Below are positions 36,729 through 49,000 of a stretch of DNA of 64,000 nt, piece after piece. The DNA comes from Tetrahymena thermophila SB210 (lineage: Eukaryota > Ciliophora > Oligohymenophorea > Hymenostomatida > Tetrahymenidae): positions 434,001 to 498,000 of the forward strand of contig NW_002476250.1 of NCBI RefSeq assembly GCF_000189635.1. Direction: 5' to 3'. The position numbers and the translations under genes were made by a program. Within the stretch, counting starts at the first letter, position 1. Every line of letters starts with the position of its first letter. The notes below the pieces were generated by a model. That model worked only from the letters and a program-made list of their open reading frames with translations, ran no database searches and was not told the origin of the DNA.

Positions 36729-39700
36729 ATGAGTGCAGTTTATACCACACACAAGATATCCAATCATTTAGGTAGATTTGGATTCGATTTCTACGAAAAT
36801 GAGAAGTAAGCAATTATAAGAGTTTATATTTTTTTGTAATTTAATTTTACTTATTAGAAAGCTTGTTTCCGCAGGATAAGATTGTGTTTTTAAGTTATAC
36901 GATATTTAAGATGGAGATTTTAAGCAAATTAAAACATATAATTGCGAAGATGTATTTGATCTTTCAGTAAATCAAGCAAATAATGACATTTACCTTGGTT
37001 ATTGTAAATATTTTGCAAGTTAGTTTATAAATTCATATTTTTTATCTAATAATTATTTTAAGATGAGAGCAAAAACTTAATTAAGGTTAACGATATTGAT
37101 AATATCGATGAGATTATAGGAGAAGAGATAGCTTCATTTACAGGACCTGTTTATAATATATCAATTAGTAATAAATAAAAGTTCATAGGTGTTTCAACAC
37201 AAGAAAACAAAGGTTATTTGATAAAACTAAATGATAATGGCACTCTCACTTAAAGATACTTAAATGATAATCATGTAGGAAGTTGCTTATTTACTACAGT
37301 AGACCAAGAAGGTGAATATGCATTAACCATTGGGTGTGATGGAAACATTCACATATACAATGTTAAAAATTTTGAAACTAGTGATGCTGTATTTGAAACA
37401 TAATTGCATGTTACTGTTACAATGGTAACTGAAAAAGAATATGTTATGTAATGCTCATTCAACGAGTAACACTAAATAGCATTAGGAGGAAATTAAAGTT
37501 TGCAATTAATTTCCAGAGATGAAAATGGCAAATGGATTTTAACAAGAATTCCTGAAATTAATCACTAAAGAGTAAGATATAAAAATACAATTTAATTTAT
37601 GTTAAGGTATTTATTTTATCGGAATTTCAATAGGATATTCAAATTTGCTAATGGGTAGATGGATAATCTAAGTATTTGATCACAGCAGGTATAGAAAAAG
37701 ATGTAAAAATTTGGAATGTTTAGGAAAAGTTATGTATTGGAGTTGTAAATTGTGAAGAAAATATCTGCTCTATAAGATACAGCAAAGTTAATAAAGCTCT
37801 TTTCATTGGAGATACAGAAGGTAATCTCTACCGTTGGAATGATTTAGATTTTGAAAAAATGACAGAAACTGCTAAGGCTAATCAGCAAACAATAAAGCAA
37901 TAACCCATATCAAAACATAAGGAAAGTAGCGAAATCACATAGAATTAAAAATTTGGTACACCATAAGAAAAGTCAGCTTAATCATCAAAAGAAGATGCCA
38001 TTAAAAAATAAAAATATGCCTTGCTTATGGAGGAAGAAGATGATTAAATTGAATCTCATACAAAGTCTTCTGTTGTTAGTGATACAAAAATGTCAACAGA
38101 AATATAAGAGTCAAAGGTTGATCAAAAGTAACTGAAGAAGAAGAATTAAAATCTCTTAGAATCGCTTCAAGAAGAAAAAATAAAAGCAAAGGAATTACCA
38201 TAAGTTAAGGAAAAAATAGCAAAGAATGAGCCTGTACAAACACCAACTAAGGAAATGAGCACATTGAGCATAAATGAAAGCGAACAATAGCAAAAAAGAC
38301 ATAAGAAAAATCTTAAAATCCAAGATATAATTTATCCTTCTTCAGTTTCAAAGCAATTAAATAGATCTTGTATCCTTTGGAATCTAGTAGGCCAAATCAT
38401 TCTCAGAGAAGAAGATAGAAACCTCTTTTTAGAATTTGACTTTCCTGATAAAGAATTTCATAGTAGAATAACAATTAAAAATTTACACAATTATTCTATG
38501 GCTGCAATGAATCGTCAAGGATTTATTCTTGCTTCCAAAGCTATAAATTCCTCATAAGAATATGAAAGTGAAGAAGATTTTGAGAGATTTGATTTCCATC
38601 AAGATGCATATAGCTACTCCTGTATTTATTTCTAATCACTTTCCAAGTCTGATAAAACTCTTTGGAGCTTAAAACTTGGCTAAGATGAAAATGTAAAAAT
38701 ATTTAATAAAACTTAACTCTTTTCTAAAAATTATGGATTTTATATATATTTACAAGTATTTTTAATAATTTATTTTTTTATTTTTATAGGTAGAAACAGT
38801 TGCTATAGGAGACGGATGGTGTGCAGTTTAGACTGATTTATAATACATTAGAATATACAGCTTTTCAAGCATGGAACAGCATTGTTTTTGCATTGATAAA
38901 CCAGCTGTATGCATAAGTGGCTATAAAAATATTTTAGCAATAGTTTATTTAGAAGGTGAACCAATTTATGGATGCTAATCAATTAAACTTAAATTCTTTG
39001 ACGTAAATTCAGGCGAAATGATCAAGGAAATAGGCGTCCCATTAACACCCTTTACTACATTGACCTGGTTTGGTTTTTCAGAAGAAGGTTTAGTTTTAAC
39101 TAAAGACTCTAAAGGAGTAATCAGAGCTCTTATTGGATATAGTAATTGGACTCCTATTTACGAGCAACCTCATAATAAAAATTTTTGGCTTAAAGGTATA
39201 AATTTAAATAAGCTTTGAATGAAAATTTTTGAAATTTATTTTAAATTAGGCATGGTTGACTATAAATTAGCTGGCTTTTTACTTCCAAAGGATGAATTAG
39301 AACCTAGACTTACTTAAATATATCACGAAAAATGTTTTGATATGCAATTACCCCTTCCAACTGGAGATTATTTTGAATAAAATGACGACTACAAATCAAT
39401 GAGACATAACTAACTTATTTTAAAGCATGAACAATATAGATATCAAAACTTAGAATAAAAGTATTTTTATTTTAGCCAAATTTTTTATTGGTGTAGAATA
39501 TGATCAATCTAATTAAAAATTATTTTAAAGTTAAAAATTAGAAGAAAAAGTAAAAGCTTTACAGAAGGATATTGATGTAAAAGTTCTTAGACTATTTTAG
39601 CACTGTTTAAAATATGACGAACCTCAAAAGGCTTTATAAATAGTTAAAAATAACCTTATAAATCTTCTTTATATTGATTCTTGCATCCAAATAGCATAAA

Positions 39701-40392
39701 AGTTAAAACTTAAGCAATTAATCTCAGATCTTTAACAATTATAGCAGGTAAATTTTTGCGTTTAATTAAATATATTAAAATTATTTTATTAAAAGGATAA
39801 AGAATCATAAAGTTAATTTATTTAGTCCATAGTTTAGGCATAAATGAAACCACATTAGAAAAATTTAATTATTGTCTCTTAATCAGAAAAAGATCATCTT
39901 AAGCTTAAAAATTCAAATAAGTTGGTCATCTCCAACACTAAAAATAATGTAATGCAATTTATCAGCAGATTCTTTAATATTAATATAATATAATATTATA
40001 ATTAAAGGGGTTAGATAGTGAAGATGAAGAAGAAGAAGATAGCAAAGGTTAAGATGATTTGCATGAATAAGAAAATAAAAAGTAAAATTCTGAATCTAAA
40101 AATGGCAGCTCGTAAAAACAAGGATAAGCATAAAACCAAGTAGAAAAAGGAATTTAAATTGCAGAAAAAAAAATAATTGGAAATAATCCCTTTTAAAAAT
40201 AAACAAAGCAAACAGTATCAGTAGAAGAAGGATTATTTAGTGTGAATAATAAGAAAAGAAAAGTAAATTTATTAATTAATTAATTTTATAATTTTTATAT
40301 TTAAAGATATTAATTTAAATAATAATTATTGATAGGACGAAAATTTGCTCAATCAAAAACCAAAAGAAAGTAATAAAAAATTAAAATTTTGA
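36729..40392 (+). CDS. WDHD1: AND-1/Ctf4 (WDHD1) orthologue, replisome adaptor
   Basis: Ten exons: 36729-36805, 36858-37003, 37063-37571, 37634-38692, 38790-39195, 39250-39460, 39531-39747, 39796-39948, 40008-40262 and 40336-40392. They give 1029 residues with all phases consistent. An N-terminal WD40 propeller covers about 1-330 (LVSAGQDCVFKLYD, LTIGCDGNIHIYN, LITAGIEKDVKIWN). A charged linker leads to the SepB/Mcl1-mid propeller (about 480-790), with SCILWNLVGQI, HNYSMAAMNRQGFILA, IGDGWCAV and TLTWFGFSEEG...SKGVIRAL. A helical C-terminal segment follows (about 800-880). These are the domains by which Ctf4/AND-1 links CMG helicase to DNA polymerase alpha. The acidic, Gln/Lys-rich tail keeps an NNPF motif, but no HMG box is visible, unlike the vertebrate protein and as in yeast Ctf4. 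Confidence 0.9.
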
Positions 40393-41810
40393 AAAAATTT
40401 GAAAAAAAAGATATCATTTTTATGCCAATTATAAACCAATCAAATCACAAATTAAAATTAAATAAGAAAATTAATAAAAGTGAATTAATAAATAAATAAA
40501 TTAATATAATTGTAATATAGAAAGATATAAAATTTGTATTGTTTTATATTTATTTTATGATTATGTAAATACTTCATTTAATCTATAATAATTAATAAGA
40601 GTAATTAATTCATCTAACTTTAAATTATTTTAATGACCAAAATTAATTTTTTTTGTTTTATTTAAAATATTTTAGTAAATCATTCTAGAGTATTTTAAGA
40701 TATGTTGTTTTATTCGATTATTGTTTGATAAAATAAAATAAAAGAATTAATTTAATTTAAAATTGATTTATTTAATTGTGTTAAAAAATATTAAAATGGA
40801 TTTTTAAATTATTTATATCTTTCTTCTTTAATTTTAAATTTAGGAACAAAGTTTAAATATCAAAAATTTTGTCTTTTGTTAATTGATTTTAAAATGTTTT
40901 CTTTACAGACTTTCATTTTTTTATGTTTATTTTTTTGATTCTTTTAAAATGTTTGAGTTAAATGTTAGCTGATTATTTTTTGAGCCGAATGGAATTTTAA
41001 AATTAATAGCGCTTGATTTGGTCAAGTGAAAAACAGAAAAATTGAAAATTTAATGAATACTTGAGAGATTGGCTATTAAATAATAGCAATTTTTTATAAA
41101 TTGAATTTTTGAAAATAAGACAATCTTTTAAATTTTATAGCATAAAACCAATAAATGAATGAATGATTGAATATCTATCAATGTATTTATTTATAAGTAT
41201 GTTATTAAAAGACTTCATTAATATATTCATATAAATTTCAAGATATAATTGTTAAGAATATTTAGAGGTCTTTACTTGTATTTTAACAAAATATTGAAGA
41301 GCCTAAAATAGTATGAGCAACAAACAAAGAAGCATTTGATTTGATTTGTATTTAATTGAGAAATCATGCAAAATTAAAATTGTAGAGAGTGGCAAGCATG
41401 TATTTATATATGCATGAATATATGAATGATGGTTTTGCTCATGTATTTATTTATTTATATATGTATTTATACATTTATATACGAAGGAATCAAGGAAAAG
41501 AAAGAAAAGATTAATAAATTACAAAGCTAATTCAATAGTTAATGTATTTTGCTATCAAATTAATTAAATGATAGCTAAAGTTTGTAATAATTAAAAAAGA
41601 GTAAAAAAAAGTATTAATAAAAAGCAAGAAAGAGAAAGCAAAAGGAATATCGTAATTAAAGGGAATATTGATCACAAAAGGAAAGAAGAAAAATAAAGAA
41701 AACCTATATAAAATTCACTTAAAAAAATTAATTAATTAATTACAAAAGATAGATCAGCTCAGTTAGTCAGACGACATATTAAATTACTTTTAATTCCATC
41801 AAAACTTCAG
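40393..41810. other. Intergenic, AT-rich with TATTTA-rich simple sequence
   Basis: This is the spacer between AND-1 and the PHD gene. At about 41395-41485 there is ATGTATTTAT-type simple sequence. AGCGCT occurs once at 41008-41013, about 800 bp before the next ATG, and is too isolated to call. The last 200 bp before 41811 are A/G-rich, as in several leaders in this window. Confidence 0.55.
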
Positions 41811-44075
41811 ATGAGTGCACAACCCTCGATATCTCCCCTCAAGCAGCACTCCAACAAGCACTCACCTAAATCCACAGGTATTAGCTTCTTTATTTAATTA
41901 TTTATCTCCCTTTTAACCCTCTCTTAATCCCTTTTGATTGATCTGACATATTTTTTTAGAAAAAACTAAGGCATCACCAAACAAGAAAATATAAAATGGA
42001 GAACTATCAAGTACTTCTTAACCTATTACAAGCAAAAGTAATAAATTATTATCCTTTTTAGGCATATTAATGTTCCTGGATTTGCAGGCTAGCCCAAATA
42101 AAGCAGGAAAATAACAAGTAAAGATCGATATCTTACCATAATTTTTTCTAATAATTAGAATAAAAAGTCAATTAATTTAGCGAAGAAGGAAAGCATACGC
42201 CCAAATTAGGTAGTAAATCTTAGCAATAGCCTGAGAAAAATGGAGTAAAAAAGGCTTAGGCATAGAAAAATGGCACAACTAACTCGAAGTCATAGCAATA
42301 AGCATTAAATTAAGTTGGAAACGTTAGTAGCAATGGTACTCAATAGGGTGGCTCAAGTAAATAAAAGAGCTGTTTTAATCAGTATTGCCCTAAAGATAAG
42401 AACATCTCCTCAGTACCCTCACCTTAGCAAGAATCAACTAAGAAGTAGAGTGTGAATGGATAATATAAGCAAGCAAAATTAGAAAAAACAGGCGAAAAAG
42501 TCACTTTCTGTGACCTCTGCTGTCAACGCTATTAAGAAAAGCATTTCTGCTACTACTGTTAGTAGGTCTACTTTGATGACTATAACATCGATGATAAAGA
42601 ATGGATATTGTGTGATACTTGCGACAGATGGGTAATACTTTTAGATAAAAAAATTATTTTTTTCTTGACTAATTTAATTGCTATTCTTTAATAAGGTTTT
42701 TAGCCTTTATTTTGGATGGTTGCTTACCTCCATTTAGCTAAAAAAATTTGATTTTTTTTTTTGAAAGAGTGGAAGCAATTGTATATAAAAAGGGTTTTTT
42801 TCTTTTTCTTTGATAAATTAATAGTTGTTATTGCTCTCTAATAATTAAAGAGAATGTTTTTTTTTTTTTCATCTTCTTCTTTTTGATGATCAATTATCAA
42901 ATTCAATTTTTTAATAGCTTTCATTCATTTTAGTACATAGAATAAGGAAAAATCATACAAAAAGCTAAGCAATTTTATTGAATTAGCTTAATAAAAATAC
43001 ATTGAAAATAATAAATAAATGAATGAATAAATAAATAAATAATACTGCTTTTGATTAGTATTTATCAATTTATGATTGTTTTTAAATTAAATTGAATGTA
43101 TTTTAATTGTCTCCTTTCCATATATATTGAAGAATTATTGACACTTTTTATCGGAAATTCATACATTTCTGATCAATTATTAACAACAATCGTTTCTCTC
43201 AAACATATTTTTCTAAACATTAATTTTTTGTAACTTAAATTAGTGCCATTTACATTGTGAAGAGGAGAAAATTAAGAAAGCATTTAGTAGCTCTTAGTCA
43301 GAGAATGTATAGTATGACTGTCCTAGATGTAGATGCAAAGAAGGTAATTCTTCTTAGTCAGGCAATGGCAACTAAGTTTCTTAAGGTAAATAATAATAAT
43401 AAGCAAATGCCAAAGCATCAAAGGAGAAACCTTAATCTGTATCAGCTGCTAATATTAAGCAAAAAAAGAATACCAAGAATAAGGAAAAAGAAGATAAAAA
43501 GCAAGATTAGGTAGATTAGCAAATAGAAACGCATGTAAAAGGATAAAACAATGGTTAAAATGTTTAAACACCATAAGCCCTTTCTTATCATCAACACTCA
43601 GCTTAATAATCCAGTGTTGTTCAAAATAATATTAGAAAAGGTAATACAGGAATTAATAGTACAAGTAGAGATCAAATACAGACCAATAGCTAAAATGATC
43701 AAGATATCGTCTACTCACTTGATAACTTCAAAAGAAAAAAGAATAAAATATTCTAAAATAAAAGTATCATGCAATTGTATCAACCTATACAACCTTTAGT
43801 TTTTCCAAACTATACTACAATCGAAGATCTGCTAAAAAGTGCAGGTAATTTTAAAGAACCTATAGTTATTTAATTTAATATAATTATTTAATAAATTAGG
43901 AATAAGTGTTTGTTTAGATGAGAATACAATTAAAAGTGATTTAAACGACATGAAACGCATGCTTATGGAATCTTCGGATTCTTCATTTAAAAGCAACTCC
44001 TCAAACTAACTTCCCAATGGAATTCATAATATATAAAATGGATAAAACTACAGCATAGTTGTCAATTAAGAGTGA
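41811..44075 (+). CDS. PHD-finger chromatin protein (six exons)
   Basis: Exons 41811-41877, 41960-42037, 42088-42117, 42159-42631, 43244-43844 and 43900-44075 give 474 residues. The 30-nt third exon, flanked by introns of 50 and 41 nt, is the only arrangement I found that keeps the frame. Residues about 175-245 form an extended PHD-type zinc domain: FCDLCC, HFCYYCQQVYFDD, then EWILCDTCDRW joined to CHLHCEEEK and YDCPRCRC. The Cys4-His-Cys3 order and the Trp before the final pair of ligands fit a PHD finger, which usually reads histone-tail methylation. The intron of 612 nt (42632-43243) falls exactly between Trp and Cys inside the finger. The flanks are Ser/Lys/Gln-rich and disordered, with the ILCDTC core the only conserved block. 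No enzymatic domain is seen, so it is probably a reader subunit. Confidence 0.82.
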
Positions 44076-46036
44076 GAGACCTTAGTTATATGAGAGAATA
44101 TGTCAGAATATTTTTAAATAGTTATTCGAAGCTTGCTTGATTGAAATAAAGTGAGCAGATTCACTTATATTATAATAGCAAATTCTAGTTAATAGATAAA
44201 AATAAAAAATAATTGAGTAATAAAAATTTCCTAAAATTTTATTAAATTCTAGAAAGAATCTATTTCTACTTACCTTTCTTGTATATAATTACTTGCTTGA
44301 CTGAGTCCTTCTTAATTAAAAATAAGCGATATAACCTGCAAATATTCTAAACAATAAAACAATAGAAATAATAATAATAAATAATAATGATCCTTTACAC
44401 TTTAAAAAACTATATTAAAGATATAAATATATGAAACTTAAATATTAATTAATAAATAAAAATATAATTGCAACCTAGTTATCTCATTTACAAATTTTAA
44501 TTTATTTTTATAATCTTCTTAAATATTAATCAACCCAACCAGACATATAAAGATGGACGGACGGACTATGTAACCTATCCTGTTAAGCATATTAACATAA
44601 CCAGAAATACTACTTAGAAAATTTAACATTTACTAAAATATATTTTGGAAATCTAAAATAATAAATACTAAATTTTCTTAATAAAAAATATTTATTTTTT
44701 AAATCAGAGTACCTTATAAGATGTAATTAACATTAATTTAGCTTAATTTTTTAGAATATAATGATAGTGGTACTATACTATTGATAATTAAACCAAATAT
44801 TTCTTAAAGGGATAGAAATATATAAATTAATATTTTTATTTATCGTAGTCCTATTTACTCTTCTTATTTATATAACTATATATTATTATTTTAAATTATA
44901 AAAAAAATAATTCTAATACGAAATTCTCTCCTTTCTTCCTTAACTCTTCATATTTTTAATTTCTTTTTTTCATTTAAAATATCAAAAATTATATTTTAAC
45001 CTAATATCAATGAATAGTTTTTATTTTTTATTTATTTTTTTATTTTTCAACTTAATCGTCTAATAAACTAATTTATAAAATTGAAATTAACTAATAAATT
45101 TGTAACAAGAGTTAATTGATAAAGCTTTTTAAAAAATTAAATATAAAAAATAAATAATTAGTGTTTGTTGTTTCAAAATATTTTAATCACTTATTTTATT
45201 TATTTATTTTTATGTTTTATTTTATCTTATTTTTTTAAATATTATTTATTAATAAATCTTAAGAATTCATATTTTTTAAGTAATTCTAGATATATTAATG
45301 ATTTATCTTTAAAAAAAATAAAATAAATTTAAATAATTGAAATTAACTAATAAATTCCTAACTAGAGGTTAGTTAATAAAGATTATTAACAAAATAAATA
45401 TAAAAAATAAATAATATATTTTCGTTGAGTTTATTTCAAGATATTTTAATTAGTTATTTTATTTATTTTTATTTTATGCTCTATTTTATCATATTTTTTT
45501 TATAAATATTATTTATTAATAAGTATTAAGAATTCATATTTTTTTAAGTAATTCTAGATATATTAATGATTTATTTTTAACAAAAATTAATAAAGTTTAA
45601 ATAAAATATTTTCAGTTTAAAAATGTAACTTAAAGATATTGAAATACATTTGTATTAGAGGAGACAGTATTATGAATTAATCTTAATTTTAAATAATTTC
45701 ATATCAAAACTTATTTCTAATTTTCTTTTTATAGAAGAAACTCTATAAATAAAGATAGAGGAAAAGGGTTAAAATCAAAGTAGATGCTATAAAAAATTTC
45801 TCAGTAAATTCTGATAAAAATTCTTTTTCTACATAAACATGATTAGTAGAAACTTTAAGATATTTTGAGTTTTATATGGATGTAAGAATTTTAATAAAGA
45901 TTATTATTGATATTAAAATTTACATTAAGAGATATTTAAAAACAAAAAAAGCATAAAAGCATTCAAATAAATAAATTAAAAAAAAAGAAACTTTTGATTG
46001 CTTATATACTAACATATTACATCCTATTTTAATAAA
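44076..46036. other. Intergenic with a tandem duplication and a doubtful small ORF
   Basis: About 2 kb between two plus-strand genes. A GGAC microrepeat (three units) occurs at about 44553-44568. A two-unit tandem duplication is at 45081-45605 (listed separately). A 63-codon ciliate-code ORF at 45623-45814 starts MQLKDIEIHLYQRRQYYEL. Its second half is Lys/Gln-rich and its middle looks intronic. It is not supported well enough to call a gene. Confidence 0.55.
45081..45605. repeat. Imperfect tandem duplication, two units of about 260 bp
   Basis: Unit 1 (about 45081-45336) and unit 2 (about 45337-45605) have a 256-bp offset. Both open with TTGAAATTAACTAATAAATT. Both then contain an A-rich segment ending AAAAAATAAATAAT, an ATATTATTTATTAATAA box, AAGAATTCATATTTTTT, and TAATTCTAGATATATTAATG, in the same order. 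The second half of each unit is much better conserved than the first. There is no coding potential. It lies about 430 bp upstream of the vWA-alpha-kinase gene. Confidence 0.8.
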
Positions 46037-49000
46037 ATGTCTGAAAACAATCAAAAGGAATAGTAAGAATTAAAAGAGTAAAAGGAGCTCAAAGAAGCGA
46101 AGGAATTAAAAGAATAAAAAGAGCTCAAAGAAATCAAAGATAGACATCACTAGCTAAGAAAATGCTGTAAAAATATCTTTGATGATCTCAAAACTCTAGA
46201 AGAGTATGAGAAATAAATGAAGAAAGAAAAAGCACAAAAGAAAAAGAAAGAGAAAAAGTAAGAAGAAAATAAGAAAGAAGGAGAGTCTAAACCTCTTGTC
46301 GAAGAAATCACTGAATAAAAAGAATAAGTTGAGGAAGAAATTCCTGAGAAAAAGTAGGACTTAGAAATAAAAGACAAAACTAAAAATGAAAATACTGAGA
46401 ACAAAGAAAATGAAAACCCAGATGTTGAACACAAAGAGGATGAAGAAGAGGAAGAAGAAGCCCCTACGGTTGATTGTGATTTACTTTTTATCATGGATTG
46501 CACTGGATCTATGTCTTCATATATAAATATGTGCAGGACTTAACTCTTCTTAATAGTGGAATAAGTTAAGAAGCAATTTTAGAAATCAACTCTTAAAATA
46601 GGATTTGTTGGTTTCAGAGATTTTGGTGATAATAATCAATTTGAGATATACTAATTCACAACTGAATATGACAAATTAAAAAGCTTTATTAATAGTGTTT
46701 CTGCAACTGGTGGTAATGACACAGCTGAAGATGTAGCAGGTGCTTTTGAAAAGGCCTTAGAAATGAGTAATATTTTTAATTAACTTTTTTTTTTTTTGTG
46801 TTTTCTATAATTTAAGAATAAATCCGCTAATGTTGTAAAATCAATGATGGTATTTTATCAGATATAATTTGTCTTATTAATAGCGCACTTTTGATTCAAG
46901 AAAATTTAAATTTTAATACGCAAGCAAAAATCTCATAATAAATGAATGATAATCAAACTATTTAATAATTTTTTCATACATACTATTCTAAGAATTAAAG
47001 AAATAGTGCGCAATAACATAAAAATTTCATATATTCTCTTGAAGGTTTTCTGATAAAATTTTAATTAATTTGAGAAAAAATATTCTAATTACCCAAATTA
47101 TTTATTTATTTAGTTTCTATTTTTAATTTAATAAATTTCTAATCATAAAAAATAAATTAAATAGATTGGACTTGTGAAGCTAAATATGCTATCTTGATTA
47201 CTGATGCTTATCCTCATGGCAACAAGTATTGCAAAAGTAATAGTGGAGATAGATACCCCAGCGGTGATCCTAATGGCAGAGTCCCTGAAAATTAGATTAT
47301 TTAAATGATTAAGAAGGGTATTACTTTTTATGGATTGGATGTTTCTAGCACTTCAAATTAAATGTATTCAATTTTCAACTAAGTTGTTCTTAGGTAAACA
47401 GGTAAGAATATGGACCGTATCTCTATGAGCAATAATAATAATAATGCTAACAATAATGGTGGAGGATTAGGTGATTTACCTGCTTTTGCTAAAGCTATTT
47501 CCACTTCTGTTACTGCTACTATTACTTAAACCATTACTGCTAAGACTTTAAAATCTCAGTCAGATGTTTTTAATTCTAAGATTATGAGAATTATAAACAA
47601 TAATCGTAAATTCGGAACAAGATTTTCAAAGACAAATATGTCTTCTAAAACCGAAGATGATGCTCTTGAGGAGTATAATAATTTCCGTGCTCGCTATTAT
47701 GACTACGACAGCTCTTCTAATTCTGATTATTCAGATAGCTTTTATGAAGATAGCAGTGATGAAGAAGAAAGTTATATCAGGATGCGTGGTGACTTTTCTT
47801 TTGAAAGAGTGACATCAAATAGTAATCGTGGAAATGTCAACAAGATAAATAGAGAGAATAATAATTATTATAAAAAATATGAGCAAGATTAAATAATTTA
47901 AATGAATGCAAGAAGAAATTATACAATAGAAAGAGATGAATACGAATTTAGTTCTAATATTGATAAATTATAGTAATAAAAACGTGAAGATAGAATAGAA
48001 TTAATGACAAACATTATTCATGAAGAAGATGAGGAGGATATTGAAGAATATGATGACGAGGAATACGTAAAAAGACGTAAAAATAGAGTTCTTGCTCGTT
48101 CTAACTTATCCATCAGTACAGCTTGCTCCTATTCAGATTAAGATTTACTTGAAAATTTAGAAAATATAGATGCAATTAAGCCTTCAGTTAGAACAGGAAT
48201 CATCTATGAAGATGTCATTGAAGAAGTTGAAGAAACAGTACCTGCTTTCAAGCATAAAGAAGAAGAACTGGATAAGAATATTCAAATTCCTATGAAAGAA
48301 AAAAAGAGAGTCTAAGACGAAGATGCTAAAGAAAGAAGGGTCGATCCTTATATAAAAAAAGTAAGAGAAGACGAGAAGGTTAAAGTATTTTAAAGTATCT
48401 GCTATAGTTTTTAAATCGATGATTCGAAAGAAATTAATTGGGAAGAGCCTTAGTTAGTATAAAATCAGATCAAGACAACTTTGACAGTAAACAAAGAAAA
48501 GTTTTCTGAAGGAGCTATGAGAGAAGCCTTCAAAGCCTCAGATTAAGATTTCGATATCGAACTTGTTGCAAAGCTCCACAAAGAAATCGAATTAAATAGA
48601 AAATATAATTTTTTGAAAAATGAACTTACTGCATTAATCCTCGCTCAATTCTTTTTAACTGAATTCAACCAAAGAATCTTGTTTACAATGGATGAAAGTG
48701 AACTAGTAAATAATTCTTTTTCATTTTTGTTTGACTCAAATTTAAATTTATTTTAATTCAAAACATTAACTAATTTTAACTTTAATTAAAAAGCCTCCAT
48801 AGATCTTAAGGTTTGTTGATTGTTACATCTATGAAGTCAAAGAAGAGGGTGAAAGAAATTCATATTTCTACTCAGTTGAAAATTTCATGAAAGGAGACTT
48901 TTAAAAATATAATAATAATGCTGGTTATGTTATTGATGGCGATATGAGAAAAGAGTCCTAATTGAGTTAAGCCTTTTCCCACTTTACTTGGTAATATTCT

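Noticed and set aside
43257-43799. Two plus-strand ORFs (85 and 82 codons) in the PHD gene
   Set aside because: Both are off-frame readings of exon 5, whose PHD frame carries the Cys/His ligands.
44553-44568. GGAC microrepeat as a possible regulatory element
   Set aside because: Only three units and no second copy nearby; chance is likely.
45623-45814. 63-codon ciliate-code ORF (MQLKDIEIHLYQRRQ...)
   Set aside because: Mildly coding-like at both ends but the middle looks intronic and no phase-consistent splice was found.
46150-46503. Ser/Phe-rich minus-strand ORF of 117 codons
   Set aside because: Antisense of the Lys/Glu-rich start of the vWA-kinase gene; Ser/Phe/Leu is the expected complement.
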